This document shows, piece after piece, positions 32,959 to 42,156 of a stretch of 64,000 nucleotides of DNA. Origin of the DNA: Rheinheimera riviphila (GTDB lineage: Bacteria; Pseudomonadota; Gammaproteobacteria; Enterobacterales; Alteromonadaceae). The notes beneath the pieces were generated by a model, which was not told where the DNA came from, ran no database searches, and saw only the letters and a list, made by a program, of their open reading frames with translations. Within the stretch, counting starts at the first letter, position 1. The number at the start of each line of letters is the position of its first letter. The stretch is from positions 1 through 64,000 of the forward strand of contig NZ_SACS01000022.1 in assembly GCF_004005945.1 (NCBI RefSeq). The letters run 5' to 3'. The position numbers and the translations under genes are program-made.

Positions 32959-33350
32959 TGGCAGCACCTATGCAATAACTATCGGCAAACTAACATTTTT
33001 TTCGGGCTTTGACTGGTTATTTTATCGGCAATCCAACTTATGCACAGTGTGTGCGCCAGTGTAATGAAGGTGATGTTTGCCTAACCTAATGATAAACATC
33101 TATAAATTTATAATTCATTGCAGCTGCTAGCCACTGTTTCAAAAGTTATTCATGGATAAGAACAAGGATGTGCACAGTTTTATCTACAACTCCTGTGTAG
33201 AAGTGCACAATGGGTGACTGTATATTTACTGAACTGTGGATAACTTTTGCAAACCACTTTTGCAAAGCCACTGCCAAATACCGTTTGCCGTGGCAGCGAC
33301 TTTGTGAAAGAATCTTTTCACAAGCTGCTGTAAATTAGCTAGAGGTTAGT
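32959..33350. other. AT-rich mutH-rppH intergenic region with DnaA-box-like sites
   Basis: About 390 bases separate the divergent mutH and rppH genes. On reading, a perfect 9-mer DnaA box lies at 33235-33243 (TGTGGATAA, reverse of TTATCCACA) and a one-mismatch copy, TTATCTACA, at 33180-33188. A weaker relative is near 33146-33156. No open frame looks coding. The sites may bind DnaA to regulate the flanking genes or act as a titration site. An origin is unlikely without more boxes and the usual neighbouring genes. Confidence 0.4.
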
Positions 33351-33863
33351 GTGATCGATGCCGAAGGTTTTCGGGCCAATGTCGGCATAGTGATTTGTAA
33401 TCACCAGGGACAGGTGTTTTGGGCTCGCAGATATGGACAACATTCCTGGCAATACCCGCAGGGTGGCATAGACGACGGTGAATCACCGGAGCAAGCCATG
33501 TATCGTGAGTTAAATGAAGAAGTTGGTTTATCGCCCGCTGATGTAGAAATAGTGGCAGTCACCAAACATTGGCTGAGATATAAACTTCCAAAACGTTTAA
33601 TTCGTCGCGATTCAAACCCGGTATGTATCGGTCAGAAGCAAAAATGGTTTTTATTGCGTCTGACCTGCAAGGACGAAGATGTTAATCTGCTAAAAACTAC
33701 ACACCCGGAATTTGATGACTGGCGTTGGGTCAGTTATTGGTATCCAGTGCGTCAGGTCGTTGCTTTTAAACGGGAAGTTTACCGTAAAGTAATGAAAGAG
33801 TTTGCCCCGGTCGCTTTGCCGTTTATTCGTCGTGAAGTTAAAAAAAGTAATGGGGTGAGGTAA
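33351..33863 (+). CDS. rppH: RNA pyrophosphohydrolase RppH
   Basis: A 170-residue Nudix hydrolase that removes pyrophosphate from the 5' end of mRNAs, triggering RNase E decay. The Nudix box runs from Gly38 to Leu60 ([17 protein letters not shown] then NEEVGL). The family opening [17 protein letters not shown] and [11 protein letters not shown] are intact. [20 protein letters not shown] and [10 protein letters not shown] close the fold. It starts at a GTG with AGAGG upstream. It precedes ptsP by 27 bases, the conserved rppH-ptsP order. Confidence 0.95.
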   Translation: MIDAEGFRANVGIVICNHQGQVFWARRYGQHSWQYPQGGIDDGESPEQAMYRELNEEVGLSPADVEIVAVTKHWLRYKLPKRLIRRDSNPVCIGQKQKWFLLRLTCKDEDVNLLKTTHPEFDDWRWVSYWYPVRQVVAFKREVYRKVMKEFAPVALPFIRREVKKSNGVR

Positions 33864-33870
33864 CTCACCC
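33853..33870 (+). terminator. stem-loop overlapping the rppH stop codon
   Basis: GGGTGAG, loop GTAA, CTCACCC, spanning the last codons and the stop of rppH. There is no T-run. It more likely modulates rppH/ptsP expression or mRNA processing than full termination. Confidence 0.35.
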
Positions 33871-33890
33871 TGTGACATCAAGGGGTCGTT

Positions 33891-36155
33891 ATGCTGGGCC
33901 AGCTAAGGCGTATTGTACAGGACGTTGCGCAAGAACCATCATTGGCTAATGCTTTGGCCGGTCTGGTCTCGAACGTCAAAAATGCGCTGCAAACCGAGTG
34001 TTGTTCGGTTTATCTGGCTGACTATCAACAACAACAATTTATGCTGATGGCCACCGACGGTCTGAATAAAGACGCCATCGGCAAAGTGGCGATTGGCTTT
34101 TCCGAAGGTCTGATTGGCTGGGTTGGTCAACGCGAAGAACCGATCAACTTAGCTGCCGCTCATCTACATCCCCGTTTTAAAGTGACTCCCGAAGTCAGTG
34201 AAGATTGTTTCTCCGCATTTTTAGGCTGCCCTATTATTCATCACCGTAAAGTGCTGGGCGTGCTGACCATTCAGCAATCGGCGTCGCGGGTGTTTAGTGA
34301 AGATGAAGAATCGTTTTTAGTCACCTTAGGCGTGCAACTGGCGTCGGTGCTGGTCAATGCAGAAATGCGGGAACTGGCCAGTCAGAGCTCACCCAAACAT
34401 GTGCATGTCGGGCAGTTACAAGGTTTAATCGGCGCGCCGGGTATTGCCATTGGTCAAGGGTTTGTGCTGCAACCGGCCAGCGATTTTGATGCTATTTCGC
34501 TACAAAAATCGGATGACCCTGAAAAAGAATTATCGCGTTTTTACCGCGCGGTGAAAGTCACCAAAGCCGAGTTTAACCGTCTCGCCGAGCGGATGTCCGG
34601 GCATTTGCCCCCCGATGCGCTGGCGATTTTTGATGTGTATCACCAGTTATTAGATGCCGCGAGTTTGGGTAACGAGATTGAAGCGCAAATCGCTGAAGGC
34701 TGGTGTGCCAAAAGTTCGCTGAAACGGGTAGTGGAGAAGTTTGCCCGCCAGTTTGACGACATGGACGATGCGTACCTGCGCGAACGTGGTACCGATATCC
34801 GCGATTTAGGCCAGCGGGTTCTCAATCATTTACTCGAAACCGAACAACGTCATCACAAATTGCCAGAACACGTGGTATTGGTCGCGGAAAACGTCACGGC
34901 CACCATGCTGGCCGAGATCCCTCGGGTGCAGCTTGTCGCGATAGTGTCTTTAAAAGGTTCGGTCAACTCGCATGCCGCTATTATGGCCCGGGCCTTGGGT
35001 ATTCCGGCGGTGATGGGCGTCGACGAACTACCGCTGATGCAATGGCAAGGCCAGCAACTGATAGTTGATGGTTATCAGGGCAATATTCTGGTGTCACCGG
35101 CTGAAGCGATTTGTCATGAATATCGCCAGCTGATGAATAAAGACGCTGAGCTGAATGCCCGTTACCAGGCGGAATTACACTTGCCGGGGCAAAGTGCCTG
35201 TGGCGCGCGCTTTAATCTGATGGTGAACTCTGGCCTTGCGATTGAACTTGAAACGACGCAATCGGAATTTACCGATGGCGTTGGTTTATACCGCACTGAA
35301 TTTCCGTTTATTATTCGTAGCCGTTTTCCAACCGAACAAGAGCAGATTGAACTTTATAGCAAAGTGCTGACCGGTTACCCGGATAAACCGGTGGTGATGC
35401 GCACCTTGGATGTCGGTGGTGATAAGCCTTTGCCTTATTTCCCGATTTCTGAAGAAAACCCATTTTTAGGCTGGCGTGGTATTCGGTTAACGCTGGATCA
35501 TCCGGAAATTTTCCTGGTGCAAATTCGCGCTATGCTCAAAGCGAATATCGGCAATGGCAATTTACATATCTTATTGCCGATGATTTCAGATTTAGCCGAA
35601 GTTGATGAGTCGCTGCGTTTGATTAAACAAGCCTGGTTTGAAGTGGACGATGAAGTCAATCAGCAACATGTGGTGCCAAAACCAAAAGTTGGGGTGATGA
35701 TTGAAGTCCCTTCGATAATGTACCAGTTACCTGAACTCGCACGGAAAGTCGATTTTTGCTCGGTTGGCACCAACGATTTAACCCAATATTTGTTGGCGGT
35801 GGATCGCAACAATCCACGGGTTGGCAATTTGTATGATGCGCTGCACCCTTCAGTACTTCGCGCGTTGCACCAGCTCGGGCAACAAACCCATGGCCTGCAA
35901 TTTCCGGCCAGTATTTGTGGTGAATTGGCTGGTGAACCGATCGGCGTGTTGATCCTGGCGGCGATGGGGTTTAACCGTTTTAGTATGAACCATCGAAACC
36001 TGGCGAAAATCAAATGGTTACTGCGTCGGATTGATTTGTCTGAACTGAAGTTATTGTTACCGGAAATTCTGGCTTGTCAGTCGCCAAAACAAGTCCGGCT
36101 GCAAGTACAGCGTTTCCTCGATCAAAAACAACTATTAAATCAACTGCGCGCCTAA
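33891..36155 (+). CDS. ptsP: phosphoenolpyruvate-protein phosphotransferase PtsP (EI-Ntr)
   Basis: A 754-residue first enzyme of the nitrogen-related PTS. It autophosphorylates from PEP and passes phosphate to NPr and EIIA-Ntr. An N-terminal GAF sensor domain occupies about residues 1-165. The phosphohistidine domain contains GSVNSHAAIMARALGIPAV, with the active His around residue 360. The C-terminal PEP-binding barrel has RTLDVGGDKPLPY, GVMIEVPS, CSVGTNDLTQYLLAVDRNN and SICGELAGEP. All EI signatures are present at full length. AGGGG precedes the ATG closely after rppH. Confidence 0.95.
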   Translation: MLGQLRRIVQDVAQEPSLANALAGLVSNVKNALQTECCSVYLADYQQQQFMLMATDGLNKDAIGKVAIGFSEGLIGWVGQREEPINLAAAHLHPRFKVTPEVSEDCFSAFLGCPIIHHRKVLGVLTIQQSASRVFSEDEESFLVTLGVQLASVLVNAEMRELASQSSPKHVHVGQLQGLIGAPGIAIGQGFVLQPASDFDAISLQKSDDPEKELSRFYRAVKVTKAEFNRLAERMSGHLPPDALAIFDVYHQLLDAASLGNEIEAQIAEGWCAKSSLKRVVEKFARQFDDMDDAYLRERGTDIRDLGQRVLNHLLETEQRHHKLPEHVVLVAENVTATMLAEIPRVQLVAIVSLKGSVNSHAAIMARALGIPAVMGVDELPLMQWQGQQLIVDGYQGNILVSPAEAICHEYRQLMNKDAELNARYQAELHLPGQSACGARFNLMVNSGLAIELETTQSEFTDGVGLYRTEFPFIIRSRFPTEQEQIELYSKVLTGYPDKPVVMRTLDVGGDKPLPYFPISEENPFLGWRGIRLTLDHPEIFLVQIRAMLKANIGNGNLHILLPMISDLAEVDESLRLIKQAWFEVDDEVNQQHVVPKPKVGVMIEVPSIMYQLPELARKVDFCSVGTNDLTQYLLAVDRNNPRVGNLYDALHPSVLRALHQLGQQTHGLQFPASICGELAGEPIGVLILAAMGFNRFSMNHRNLAKIKWLLRRIDLSELKLLLPEILACQSPKQVRLQVQRFLDQKQLLNQLRA

Positions 36156-36277
36156 GCCGCATTCAGCGCAACGTTTATTTATAAGCGTTGCATTGCGATG
36201 GTTTTGGCGCTTGAAAAAGTCGGCGCCAGTGTTATTCTGCGACCGCAATCATTCATCCATCGACACAAGGGTAGTGC

Positions 36278-37084
36278 ATGTCTTCCAGCTTTATCGTATT
36301 CCCGCAAATTGATCCGGTTATTTTCAGTGTTGGCCCGCTCAGCGTTCGCTGGTACGGGCTGATGTATTTAATCGCCTTTTTAATGGCGAATCTGATTGCC
36401 AATCGCGCAGCCGATAAGCCAAATTCCGGCTGGAGTCGCGATCAGGTCAGCGACTTGATGTTTTTTGGCTTTCTCGGCGTGGTGCTGGGCGGGCGTATTG
36501 GTTATGTGTTGTTCTATCAGTTTGGGTTGTTTTTAGATGATCCGCTGTATCTGTTTCGGATCTGGGAAGGTGGCATGTCGTTCCACGGCGGAGTGTTGGG
36601 CGTGATGACGGCGATGATTTATTTCGCCTGGCGTACCCAGAAAAACTACCTGCAATTGGGTGATTTTGTGGTGATGCTGCTGCCACTGGGTTTAGGTGCT
36701 GGCCGGATTGGTAATTTTATCAATGCCGAATTGTGGGGCCGCACCACGGATGTGCCTTGGGCGGTGTTATTCCCAGGCGCCGGTCCATTGCCGCGCCACC
36801 CATCACAACTTTATGAATTTGTGCTCGAAGGGTTAGTGTTGTTTGTGCTGCTGTTGTGGTATCGCTCGAAGCAGCCGCCGGCCGGTAATGTCGCTGGTTT
36901 ATTCCTGGCGGGGTACGGTAGTTTCCGTTTTATCGTGGAGTTTTACCGCGAGCCGGATGCCCACCTTGGCGTGTTATCGCTGGGCATGTCGATGGGGCAG
37001 TGGTTATGCCTGCCGATGATTATTTCAGGCGTTGGTTTAATCAGCTGGGGTTATCTGCGTCGTTCACGTGGAGCTTTGATATGA
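36278..37084 (+). CDS. lgt: prolipoprotein diacylglyceryl transferase Lgt
   Basis: A 268-residue inner-membrane enzyme with seven helices. It transfers diacylglycerol from phosphatidylglycerol to the lipobox cysteine of prolipoproteins. Signatures are [24 protein letters not shown] and [20 protein letters not shown] (the core Lgt motif with Arg, Asn and Glu). HPSQLYEF and [10 protein letters not shown] follow. It supplies the lipidation needed by the lipoproteins predicted elsewhere in this window. The stop overlaps the thyA start (ATGA), the classic lgt-thyA coupling. Confidence 0.96.
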   Translation: MSSSFIVFPQIDPVIFSVGPLSVRWYGLMYLIAFLMANLIANRAADKPNSGWSRDQVSDLMFFGFLGVVLGGRIGYVLFYQFGLFLDDPLYLFRIWEGGMSFHGGVLGVMTAMIYFAWRTQKNYLQLGDFVVMLLPLGLGAGRIGNFINAELWGRTTDVPWAVLFPGAGPLPRHPSQLYEFVLEGLVLFVLLLWYRSKQPPAGNVAGLFLAGYGSFRFIVEFYREPDAHLGVLSLGMSMGQWLCLPMIISGVGLISWGYLRRSRGALI

Positions 37085-37914
37085 AACAGTATTTAGACTT
37101 AATGCGCCATGTGTTGGCCGAAGGTCATCAGAAAACCGATCGCACCGGTACCGGTACCATCAGCGTGTTTGGCTATCAGATGCGCTTTGATTTAAGTCAG
37201 GGTTTTCCGCTGGTCACTACTAAAAAATGTCATTTAAAATCAATTATTCATGAGCTGTTGTGGTTTTTGCAAGGCGACACCAATATCGGGTATCTGAAAG
37301 CCAATGGCGTGTCGATTTGGGATGAATGGGCCACCGACAGCGGTGAGTTAGGCCCGGTCTACGGAGCTCAGTGGCGCAGTTGGCAAACGCCGGATGGCCA
37401 GGTGATTGACCAAATCAGCCAGTTAATTGCCGATATTAAACGCACACCGGATTCGCGCCGGTTGATCGTGAGCGGCTGGAATCCGGCGGTGTTACCGGAT
37501 ACCCGAATGTCACCAAAAGACAATGCTGCTGCCGGTCGTCAGGCGTTGCCACCTTGTCACACCTTGTTCCAGTTTTACGTGAATGATGGCAAATTGTCTT
37601 GCCAGCTGTATCAGCGCAGCGCCGACATTTTGCTGGGCGTGCCCTTTAACATCGCCAGTTATGCACTGTTGACGATGATGGTGGCGCAAGTGTGTGAATT
37701 AAAGCCTGGTGATTTTGTGCATACCTTTGGTGATGCGCATTTGTATCTAAACCACTTGGAACAGGTACAGCTGCAACTGAGCCGTGAACCTTATCCAATG
37801 CCGACGATGAAGATTAATCCGGCGGTCACCGACATTTTCGGTTTTACCTTTGCGGATTTCGAATTGCAGAATTATCAGTCGCATCCGGCGATTAAAGCGC
37901 CGATTGCCATTTAA
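37081..37914 (+). CDS. thyA: thymidylate synthase ThyA
   Basis: A 277-residue enzyme methylating dUMP to dTMP with methylene-tetrahydrofolate. The catalytic Cys159 is in [11 protein letters not shown]. Other conserved blocks are [73 protein letters not shown] and [12 protein letters not shown]. Compared with the 264-residue E. coli enzyme there are about 13 extra residues just before the catalytic cysteine ([16 protein letters not shown]), a known class of insert in some ThyA. The ATG overlaps the lgt stop. Confidence 0.96.
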   Translation: MKQYLDLMRHVLAEGHQKTDRTGTGTISVFGYQMRFDLSQGFPLVTTKKCHLKSIIHELLWFLQGDTNIGYLKANGVSIWDEWATDSGELGPVYGAQWRSWQTPDGQVIDQISQLIADIKRTPDSRRLIVSGWNPAVLPDTRMSPKDNAAAGRQALPPCHTLFQFYVNDGKLSCQLYQRSADILLGVPFNIASYALLTMMVAQVCELKPGDFVHTFGDAHLYLNHLEQVQLQLSREPYPMPTMKINPAVTDIFGFTFADFELQNYQSHPAIKAPIAI

Positions 37915-38045
37915 TGCAGTGATTTGTCTTAAAACTGTCATGGACCTTTGTCACAACTGTCACAGACATTTTCGATAATAGCTTTACCAGACACGGATTG
38001 ATGTGAAAGGTAACATTCCTGCGATACCCTGCTTGTCTTGTTTTT

Positions 38046-38072
38046 AACCGGCTGAATTCAGCCGGTTTTTTT
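38046..38072 (+). terminator. intrinsic terminator downstream of thyA
   Basis: AACCGGCTGAATTCAGCCGG, continuing TT and a T-run: a 10-bp stem with minimal loop, 130 bases after the thyA stop. It closes the lgt-thyA transcript before the sigma-factor unit. Confidence 0.85.
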
Positions 38073-38188
38073 ATGTTTAAAATTTTTAAATCAAATTTCT
38101 GCAGTTTTTTTTTGCGGCCTTTAAACCATGCCGCTATGGTGTACGACAAACCTTTCAAATCAGTCACAAATCCGGAAGTTTACATCGA

Positions 38189-38701
38189 ATGCAGGATCAG
38201 CTCGAAGGCTGGATACAGCAGGCTAAAAATGGTGATCAGAAGAGTTTTTATCTGATATATCATCATTTTAAAGGACGCGTTTTTGCAGTTTGCTTACGAT
38301 TACTCGCCGACAGAGCACAAGCTGAAGATGCCTGCCAGGAGGCTTTTGTCAGAGTCTGGCAGCAGTTGCCTGGTTTTCGGGGCGATAGTGCATTTTCGAC
38401 CTGGTTACATACTATCGCCAGCCGTGCTGCGGTGGATTTGTTTCGTAAAAACAAAGTGTCGCGGTTAAATCTGGATGTCGAGGTGCCGGACATCGCATTT
38501 GAACACGCACATGCCGATCCGCAATTGGAACAAGCCATTTTACGATTACCGGATCAGGCCAGAGCCGTCTTTGTATTGTTTGCGCTGGAAGGCTATCTGC
38601 ATCAGGAAATTGCCGGGATGTTGGATATTGCCGAGGGTACCAGCAAGGCACAATATCACCGTGCCCGTCAGCTATTAAGAGGTTGGTTAGATGAAAACTG
38701 A
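38189..38701 (+). CDS. ECF-type RNA polymerase sigma factor
   Basis: A 170-residue group-4 sigma factor. Region 2 reads FYLIYHHFKGRVFAVCLRLL, then DRAQAEDACQEAFVRVWQQ (2.2/2.3) and STWLHTIASRAAVDLFRK (2.4). Region 4 is LPDQARAVFVLFALEGYLHQ then EIAGMLDIAEGTSKAQYHRA (the helix-turn-helix binding the -35). There is no region 3, as expected for ECF. GGAAG lies ten bases before the ATG. It overlaps the next gene by 11 bases, the usual sigma/anti-sigma arrangement. It probably drives its own operon. Confidence 0.92.
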   Translation: MQDQLEGWIQQAKNGDQKSFYLIYHHFKGRVFAVCLRLLADRAQAEDACQEAFVRVWQQLPGFRGDSAFSTWLHTIASRAAVDLFRKNKVSRLNLDVEVPDIAFEHAHADPQLEQAILRLPDQARAVFVLFALEGYLHQEIAGMLDIAEGTSKAQYHRARQLLRGWLDEN

Positions 38702-39272
38702 ACAGGATTTACAACAACGTTTGGCGCAATTGCCCGACAGCATAGAGCCGCCACGTGATTTATGGCCGGAATTGGCTGCCCGGCTGGCGCAGACGCCACA
38801 ACAAGCACCGGTCGTGATAGCGCCACCGGCCATCAAAGTTCAGACAGGCTGGTGGCTGGCGGCAGCCGCAGCAGTGCTTTTCACGGTCTGGGCGCCGTGG
38901 CAACAATCCGGGGATCAGCCCTTTGTGGCACAACAAGATCAGCCGACACAACCAGATCAACAGCAGGTCGCATTGCCAGACCGTGAATTTACGGTCAGCG
39001 CCGCGCGGGTCAGAGCAACCAGCGAAACCCAATGGCGGCTAAGTAGCGAATTTGAACAACAACGGGCCTTACAACTGGCACAAATCAACCAGGTGCCGGA
39101 GATTTATCAAGATTGGAAACAACAACTGCAGATCTGGAAACAGGCGACCAACCTGGTCCTGCTGGCGTTGCAATATCAACCGGATGAACCCGGATTACTC
39201 AGACAGCTGTCTAGATTGCAGCAACAAGAATTGGCTTATTTACAAAAAGTGGTCCTTGCGGATCAGACCTAA
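38691..39272 (+). CDS. probable anti-sigma factor (single-pass membrane)
   Basis: A 193-residue protein starting inside the end of the sigma gene. The N-terminal 45 residues are cytoplasmic (LAQLPDSIEPPRDLWPELAARL is typical of anti-sigma-like proteins). One membrane helix follows at about 52-68 (GWWLAAAAAVLFTVWAPW), then a Gln-rich periplasmic part with predicted helices. No zinc-binding HxxxCxxC motif is present, so it is not a ZAS-type anti-sigma. The assignment rests on context, topology and the coupling to the sigma gene. Confidence 0.65.
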   Translation: MKTEQDLQQRLAQLPDSIEPPRDLWPELAARLAQTPQQAPVVIAPPAIKVQTGWWLAAAAAVLFTVWAPWQQSGDQPFVAQQDQPTQPDQQQVALPDREFTVSAARVRATSETQWRLSSEFEQQRALQLAQINQVPEIYQDWKQQLQIWKQATNLVLLALQYQPDEPGLLRQLSRLQQQELAYLQKVVLADQT

Positions 39273-39286
39273 TCAGGAGAATTACC

Positions 39287-40282
39287 ATGACTTTTACTCA
39301 AAAATCGACCATGAAAACATTTACGCCAAAGCGTATCGCGCTGGTATTACTGAGCGTCATTTGTGTGTCGCAGCCGGCTGTTGCCGCTGAACAAATTAAC
39401 GAACAGCGCGATGTAAAGGCCAATGAAAAAATTTACATTGAGAACATGCGCGGCAATGTCGAAATTAAAGCGGTCAGCAAAAATGTGTTTAGTGTCAAAG
39501 GCAAACTGGATGAAAAGGCTGAAGGATTTGAGCTGATTTCCAAAGATGGTTTTACCCGTTTTGAAGTGAAAATGCCACGAACTACTTATAGTGGCTGGAA
39601 TGACAACGGCGAAAAAGAAGGTTCGATGCTGCAAATTGAAGTGCCGGTCGGCAGTCAGATTGAGTTTAGCGGCGTCAATGCCAATGTCACCGCTACTGGG
39701 GTTGAAGGTGGCAGCAAACTGACCACCGTCAACGGCACCATTGTTGCCAAACAGCTCAAAAATGAAGTGAGTCTGGAAACAGTGAATGGTGAAATCGACA
39801 GCATTGATAACTCGGGCCGGATCAAACTCAATACCGTCAATGGTGAAATTGATGATAAAGGCTCAAGTGGTCGTTTGTCAGCAGAATCGGTCAATGGCGA
39901 AATTACCCTGGAAAGTAAAGCCAGTGAAATTGATGTCTCAGTGGTGAATGGTGAAGCGGATCTGAAACTGGAAGGGACCGAGCGACTGGACTTCAGTGCC
40001 GTCAACGGTGAAATTAAAGCTGATTTAAAAGGCAGTCTGGCTCCTCGTATCAACACCAGTACCGTCAGCGGTTCGGCCACGTTAAAACTGGAACCTAAAG
40101 TCAGCGCGCGTTTTAAACTGGAGGCCAGTGCCGGTGGGGATATCGACAATAAACTGACGTCACAAAAAGCGGACAAAGCCAAATATGGCCCGCGCCGTAG
40201 CCTGGAATTTAGCACCGGCTCTGGCGATGGTAGTATTGATATGTCCACTGTCAGCGGTGATCTGACGGTTGAATCACGTTAA
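39287..40282 (+). CDS. DUF4097-type beta-helix-like exported protein
   Basis: A 331-residue exported protein with a signal peptide (IALVLLSVICVSQPAVAAE) and a repeating beta-strand body. The repeat recurs every 18-22 residues: LTTVNGTI, LETVNGEI, LNTVNGEI, AESVNGEI, SVVNGEAD, FSAVNGEI and STVSGSAT. This is the pattern of DUF4097 domains (putative adhesin, right-handed beta-helix). GGAGAATTACC precedes the ATG and the gene sits 14 bases after the anti-sigma-like gene. It is therefore probably the output or sensed component of the ECF unit, an envelope-stress or surface role (inference). Confidence 0.8.
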   Translation: MTFTQKSTMKTFTPKRIALVLLSVICVSQPAVAAEQINEQRDVKANEKIYIENMRGNVEIKAVSKNVFSVKGKLDEKAEGFELISKDGFTRFEVKMPRTTYSGWNDNGEKEGSMLQIEVPVGSQIEFSGVNANVTATGVEGGSKLTTVNGTIVAKQLKNEVSLETVNGEIDSIDNSGRIKLNTVNGEIDDKGSSGRLSAESVNGEITLESKASEIDVSVVNGEADLKLEGTERLDFSAVNGEIKADLKGSLAPRINTSTVSGSATLKLEPKVSARFKLEASAGGDIDNKLTSQKADKAKYGPRRSLEFSTGSGDGSIDMSTVSGDLTVESR

Positions 40283-40291
40283 GTAGCAGCA

Positions 40292-40321
40292 GATGGTTGT
40301 TGTGTTGCCGCAACAACCATC
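40292..40321. terminator. bidirectional hairpin between two convergent genes
   Basis: GATGGTTGTTG, eight-base loop, CAACAACCATC, between the stops of the DUF4097 gene (+) and the FadL-family gene (-). There is no T-run on either strand. Confidence 0.5.
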
Positions 40322-40355
40322 GCTATCTATAACTATCTAAAGTTCCAAGCGAAAA

Positions 40356-41822
40356 TTAATAGCGATAATTCAGCTGCATACCCAGAACCTGGGCATGGTT
40401 TTTAAACGATGCCTGCAACTGCGATTTATAAATGCGTTGATCGTTGGCATTAAATTCATGCTCGTTAATCGACAGCGCACTCATCCACATGTAACCGTAA
40501 GCAAGATCCAACGTCCAGTGGCGATTGATGGTCCAGTTGGCGCCGACAGTCCACCACAGCCGATCGGCCGTCGGTACCCTGGCTGTTTTGTGACTTTGTG
40601 AGATCGGATTCTCATCGTATGCAACACCGGTTTTTAGCGTTAAATCCGGCTGGTATTGCCAGGTCAGGCCAAGTGCCGTCGACCAGCTATCACGCCAGTA
40701 TTCCGGGATGTAACCGATGTAGCCCGGCTTGGCCAGATTTTGCGGTTGGCTGGTTGAAAGTGACAGCGATGGTTTAGCATCGACGCTCACAATTTCAATA
40801 TTTTTAAAAGCACTCCAACCGGTCCAGTTGACGCTGGCCTGCCAGGACCAGTCGCTGGTCAGTTGTTGATCCAAACTCAGCATTAAGTTTGCCGGCGTGG
40901 TCAGGGCCAGCTGGCTTGCTTCGGTGAGTTGCGACTGTGCCGCCAGTTTGCCGGTAGCTTTGTCGATGGCTGGCAGTTGCGGCGCGACCACAATGTAATT
41001 GGCTGAACCTGCCACATTGGCGCCGGTGATTGGGGTGTTGCGGATCACCGAATCGCCCTGTAACGTAAACTTCAGCTCTGAGTGGTAGACGATAGCCAGC
41101 TTCAGACCCGACATTGGTTGACCATGCAGTCCTAAACTGTAACCCGCGGCGACATCGTCACCTGACACTTCATAATGGCTGTCGCAATAAGCCGCATTGT
41201 AGACATCCCGCTGATAAATAGCGTTAATTTTGCTTCCTGTTTCGCACAAGCCATTGTGATCTTTGTATTTGGATAAAGTGCCTTCAGCATGATTCAGGTT
41301 CAGACCTAAGCCAATGGACCACTGCGGAGTCAGTTCATAAGACACCGAACCTTGCAGTGCCAGTACCTGAATGGCCGTTTCATCGGCGAAATAGCGGCCG
41401 GCCCAATCATGGTCATAGTCGCTCGATAAACCAAAAGGCACATAAAAACCAAAGCCGTAGTGGACGTCGTCGTTTAGTTCATCCGCAAAAAACGCAAAAG
41501 GTACCGCTTCAATTAAACTATTTTTACCTGAGCTGCGACCAATCACTGCGGCGCCGTTGGCATTGGCTGCGGCAACATCGCGGTATTGGGTGTCAGCATC
41601 GATAATATTCAGGCCGCCGGCCCATTGTGGCCCTTTGAGCTGACTGAGCGCCGCCGGATTTGAGTAGACCAGACTGGCATCGCTGATTTGTGCGCCGCGG
41701 CCAGCATAAGCATTACCCATGCTACTGACCGATTGTTCATAAAGTTTATAGCCTTCGGCGTGTGCCAGGCCGGTGTGCAGCAAACAGGCAATCGCCACTG
41801 CAATAGACGATGGTTTAAACAT
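40356..41822 (-). CDS. FadL/OmpP1-family outer-membrane transporter
   Basis: A 488-residue outer-membrane barrel that imports long-chain fatty acids or other hydrophobic compounds. The signal peptide is IAVAIACLLHTGLAHA. The mature N-terminus EGYKLYEQSVSSMGNAYAGR followed by GAQISDASLVYSNPAALSQL is the diagnostic FadL hatch signature (N/G-x-G-x-A with NPA). The barrel has many aromatic strands and ends ...LGMQLNYRY with a C-terminal aromatic residue. AGGAAGC lies just upstream of the ATG. A FadR-like operator lies about 50-65 bases upstream. It could be fadL itself or a paralogue. Confidence 0.88.
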   Translation of the reverse strand: MFKPSSIAVAIACLLHTGLAHAEGYKLYEQSVSSMGNAYAGRGAQISDASLVYSNPAALSQLKGPQWAGGLNIIDADTQYRDVAAANANGAAVIGRSSGKNSLIEAVPFAFFADELNDDVHYGFGFYVPFGLSSDYDHDWAGRYFADETAIQVLALQGSVSYELTPQWSIGLGLNLNHAEGTLSKYKDHNGLCETGSKINAIYQRDVYNAAYCDSHYEVSGDDVAAGYSLGLHGQPMSGLKLAIVYHSELKFTLQGDSVIRNTPITGANVAGSANYIVVAPQLPAIDKATGKLAAQSQLTEASQLALTTPANLMLSLDQQLTSDWSWQASVNWTGWSAFKNIEIVSVDAKPSLSLSTSQPQNLAKPGYIGYIPEYWRDSWSTALGLTWQYQPDLTLKTGVAYDENPISQSHKTARVPTADRLWWTVGANWTINRHWTLDLAYGYMWMSALSINEHEFNANDQRIYKSQLQASFKNHAQVLGMQLNYRY

Positions 41823-41872
41823 AATGCTTCCTGAGGGTTGATAAAATTTGGTCACAGACTGCTGTTATGATT

Positions 41873-41889
41873 ATTGGTCAGACCTGTGG
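41873..41889. promoter_or_regulatory. putative FadR operator in front of the fadL-like gene
   Basis: ATTGGTCAGACCTGTGG contains TGGTCAGACCT, matching ten of eleven positions of the FadR core TGGTCNGACCA (recalled consensus). It is 51-67 bases upstream of the FadL-family ATG, a plausible promoter position. FadR represses fadL in E. coli until long-chain acyl-CoA is present. Confidence 0.5.
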
Positions 41890-42156
41890 CGGCGCAGTAT
41901 AGAGCCTGTTTTGCCTAGAGTACATGCTCTAAAACTCGTGAAATATGTGAACTGTCGTGCCGGGGGTTGAGCTAAATCACTAATAGATAGCGATTTTCGC
42001 CAATGCTCTGAAATATCTTGTTGCACTCTAAGCGTACTGAATTGATTTATCTTAATGATTTAAAAGAATAAAATAATCCTATTCCAGCATGGCATGCCAG
42101 ATGCTATATCGGTCACAGTGAAGTTTAAAATTGCTCTTACAGCCAAGGAAATGTTT

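Noticed and set aside
32959-33350. Replication origin
   Set aside because: Only two good DnaA boxes and no dnaA, dnaN, gidA or AT-rich 13-mers; better explained as a regulatory region.
39655-40248. Large minus-strand open frame of 197 codons opposite the DUF4097 gene
   Set aside because: It mirrors the regular VNGEI repeats of the true gene and lacks a ribosome-binding site; a shadow frame.
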